This document shows, piece by piece, positions 7,087-7,912 of a DNA stretch of 7,912 nucleotides (position 1 is the stretch's first letter; the number at the start of each line of letters is the position of its first letter). Made by a program: the position numbers and the translations under genes. Origin of the DNA: Acidobacteriota bacterium (GTDB lineage: Bacteria; Acidobacteriota; Terriglobia; UBA7540); assembly GCA_021789565.1 (NCBI GenBank), contig JAJYJL010000312.1, positions 1 through 7,912 on the forward strand, in the 5' to 3' direction. Under the pieces are notes generated by a model. It was not told where the DNA came from and made no database searches. It saw nothing but the letters and a program-made list of their open reading frames with translations.

Positions 7087-7650
7087 TTAAAAGGTCAAAA
7101 AACTCGACTTCGCAAAGAAAACAAGAACCATCGCAAAAGCTATTGCAACGCCGAAAGGCAGGCGCAATGAACCCGGGTCATCCAATGTCACCATGGCTTC
7201 CTGCGCACCCATGCCAAAAGTCACAAACGCCCGAATGAGCACAGCCAGATTAGAGAAGGTCTCTTTTACCCGGCGTCTTCGCAGAACTTCTATAACAGCC
7301 ATAATGCCGGCAATAAAAATACTTACAACGAGGACATTCAGGAATTTCCATGGCCCCAGGCAAGCCCCCAACGCCATCAGCAACTTCAAGTCGCCGGCGC
7401 CGATGCCTCGTAAAGCGACCGGTATGATCAGGACGGCGAAAGCAATGCCGACACCTTCAAGCGCGCTTACGACGCCGCTCCAGCCTGAAACGGCGCCGTT
7501 TATTCCCAGGCCCAACAAGAAAGCCGGAACCGTGAGCCAGTTGGGAATACGGCGAAAACGCCAATCCCAACCACCCGCACAGAGTGCCACAACCAGTGCT
7601 AGCGCCCAAATCGCCGCTTGGTTCCACGTCAGATCATGCATCGCGGGCAT
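7087..7650 (-). CDS. cpaA: A24-family prepilin peptidase CpaA/TadV
   Basis: At 187 aa this is the short, TadV-type prepilin peptidase, which cleaves the leader of Flp prepilins at the cytoplasmic face of the inner membrane. It lacks the N-terminal methylase part of PilD. Both catalytic aspartates are present: D29 in W-D-W-R-F-R-R-I-P-N (28-37) and D87 in the G-x-G-D motif (84-87), followed by L-K-L-L-M-A-L-G-A. Hydrophobic segments at about 12-26, 38-54, 60-80, 90-118 and 163-186 fit the six-helix aspartyl peptidase fold. The start is uncertain. AAGAG (7652-7656) is only 1 nt from the ATG at 7650 but 10 nt from an in-frame ATG at 7641 (residue 4), so the shorter 184-aa form is plausible. It is the first recognisable gene of the operon in the window; its pilin substrate is not in view. 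Confidence 0.92.
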   Translation of the reverse strand: MPAMHDLTWNQAAIWALALVVALCAGGWDWRFRRIPNWLTVPAFLLGLGINGAVSGWSGVVSALEGVGIAFAVLIIPVALRGIGAGDLKLLMALGACLGPWKFLNVLVVSIFIAGIMAVIEVLRRRRVKETFSNLAVLIRAFVTFGMGAQEAMVTLDDPGSLRLPFGVAIAFAMVLVFFAKSSFLTF

Positions 7651-7654
7651 ACTC

Positions 7655-7732
7655 TTAAGTCGTGCGCAGAATGGAGGAGGGGAAATAGTCGACCAGATAT
7701 TGAAAACTTAGTGAACATGCCGGACACACCAT
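7655..7732 (-). CDS. Possible 25-aa leader ORF with CPAC motif
   Basis: ATG (7730-7732) to TAA (7655-7657) gives 25 codons, preceded by GGGGAG (7738-7743) 5 nt upstream, a better-placed ribosome site than that of cpaA itself. The stop is 4 nt before the cpaA ATG at 7650. The peptide starts MVCPACSLSFQYLVDYF and ends basic and Thr-rich. The C-P-x-C pair could bind metal or be redox active, but 25 residues with one CxxC cannot form a zinc ribbon alone. The role suggested by position is a leader whose translation feeds ribosomes into cpaA. It may equally be a chance ORF; no family is recognised. Confidence 0.3.
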   Translation of the reverse strand: MVCPACSLSFQYLVDYFPSSILRTT

Positions 7733-7781
7733 AAGGTCTCCCCAGGGCGTCTCCGTAAATCATCACGCTCGTTCAGTTGCC

Positions 7782-7792
7782 CCCCTCCGGGG
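7782..7792. repeat. Inverted repeat CCCC-tcc-GGGG
   Basis: Two perfect 4-nt arms surround a 3-nt loop. The stem is all G-C and may gain strength from extra flanking C residues. No poly-T follows in either direction, so it is not an obvious terminator. Its interest lies in being one of four adjacent inverted repeats. Confidence 0.4.
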
Positions 7793-7794
7793 TC

Positions 7795-7806
7795 ATTCCT
7801 GGGAAT
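7795..7806. repeat. Inverted repeat ATTCC-tg-GGAAT
   Basis: Two perfect 5-nt arms are separated by 2 nt, directly beside the CCCC/GGGG repeat. The tight centre suits a DNA operator half-site pair better than an RNA stem. It is short enough to occur by chance. Confidence 0.35.
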
Positions 7807-7819
7807 TATCTTGCTTTTG

Positions 7820-7836
7820 AAACATTCCAAATGTTT
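7820..7836. repeat. Inverted repeat AAACATT-cca-AATGTTT
   Basis: Two perfect 7-nt arms surround a 3-nt centre. It is the best perfect repeat in the window. As RNA it would be an A-U-rich hairpin with a G-U pair able to extend it by one. As DNA it looks like a dyad operator. Confidence 0.5.
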
Positions 7837-7840
7837 TGAG

Positions 7841-7870
7841 CTGGGAACGCTACCTCTAATTGCGTCCCAG
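7841..7870. repeat. Stem-loop CTGGGAACGC ... GCGTCCCAG with one bulge
   Basis: The left arm at 7841-7850 and right arm at 7862-7870 pair over 9 bp with a single bulged A and an 11-nt loop. It is the most stable-looking structure in the region. On the minus strand it reads CTGGGACGCAA, an AGGTAGCG-containing loop and arm, then TTCCCAG. No U-run follows, so a rho-independent terminator is not supported. Confidence 0.55.
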
Positions 7871-7912
7871 AAAAACTACTCACCAGCCGAGGAAGCAAGA
7901 AGCCACTCTCCT

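Larger units (their letters stand above)
7733..7912. other. Non-coding upstream region of the operon in this window, structured
   Basis: About 180 nt to the window edge contain no ORF I would defend. The stretch between 7782 and 7870 is packed with four short inverted repeats, listed separately. No clear sigma-70 pair can be placed: on the minus strand a GATAAT hexamer (7805-7810) exists, but no good -35 lies 16-18 nt before it. No flp pilin gene is visible, so either it lies past 7912 or it is encoded elsewhere. The region could hold the 5' leader of the cpaA transcript, a processing site between flp and cpaA, or a decayed repeat element. Confidence 0.5.

Noticed and set aside
7193..7711. 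172-codon plus-strand ORF opposite cpaA and its upstream region
   Set aside because: The opposite strand encodes a peptidase with both catalytic aspartates. This frame is Thr/Ala/Pro-rich without motifs.
7629..7763. 44-codon minus-strand ORF (starts MIYGDALG) overlapping the cpaA start
   Set aside because: Its ribosome site is weak and it runs into cpaA out of frame. The 25-codon ORF at 7655-7732 in another frame has a better initiation signal.
7798..7840. Sigma-70 or sigma-54 promoter upstream of cpaA
   Set aside because: GATAAT is present on the minus strand, but the best TTGGAA-like -35 is only 14 nt away. The sigma-54 GG and GC elements are 12 nt apart rather than 10. Neither spacing is acceptable.

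Overview
The window holds most of one minus-strand operon for a Tad (tight adherence) type IVc pilus, the Flp-type pilus machine first described in Aggregatibacter and Caulobacter. In transcription order, right to left, it reads: prepilin peptidase (cpaA/tadV), CpaB/RcpC, secretin CpaC/RcpA, localisation ATPase CpaE/TadZ, motor ATPase CpaF/TadA, and the inner-membrane platform proteins TadB and TadC. After TadC come a 32-residue single-pass membrane protein with a very strong ribosome binding site and the first 22 codons of a gene that looks like the start of a DUF192 (COG1430) protein, cut by the left edge. All seven main genes are intact, carry the key motifs of their families except where noted, and are separated by only 7 to 45 nt. 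I therefore read them as one transcription unit with closely linked translation.

Layout: 1-66 partial DUF192-like gene; 104-202 small membrane protein; 203-283 gap with two short inverted repeats; 284-1201 tadC; 1222-2193 tadB; 2205-3506 cpaF; 3514-4701 cpaE; 4747-6177 cpaC; 6208-7068 cpaB; 7087-7650 cpaA; 7655-7732 a possible 25-codon leader ORF; 7733-7912 non-coding, with four short inverted repeats packed between 7782 and 7870. There is no convincing plus-strand gene, tRNA, rRNA, CRISPR array or insertion sequence.

How the parts work together, from family knowledge: CpaA cleaves (and may methylate) the Flp prepilin; CpaF hydrolyses ATP to drive the TadB/TadC platform; CpaE places the machine in the cell; CpaB links the periplasmic side to the CpaC secretin, through which the fibre leaves. 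The Flp pilin gene, the pilotin/TPR protein TadD and the pseudopilins TadE/F/G are not in the window; they may lie beyond either edge.

Organism: an outer-membrane (secretin-bearing) bacterium with moderate G+C. The gene order, the Gly-rich and basic tail of CpaB ending in a VVEVIRGDKK-type segment, and the DUF192-like gene after tadC resemble Tad loci of Acidobacteriota as I remember them. That assignment is an inference of moderate confidence. Apart from the small ORFs and the structured upstream region, the locus is a conventional Tad operon; I found no clear sign of a wholly new system.
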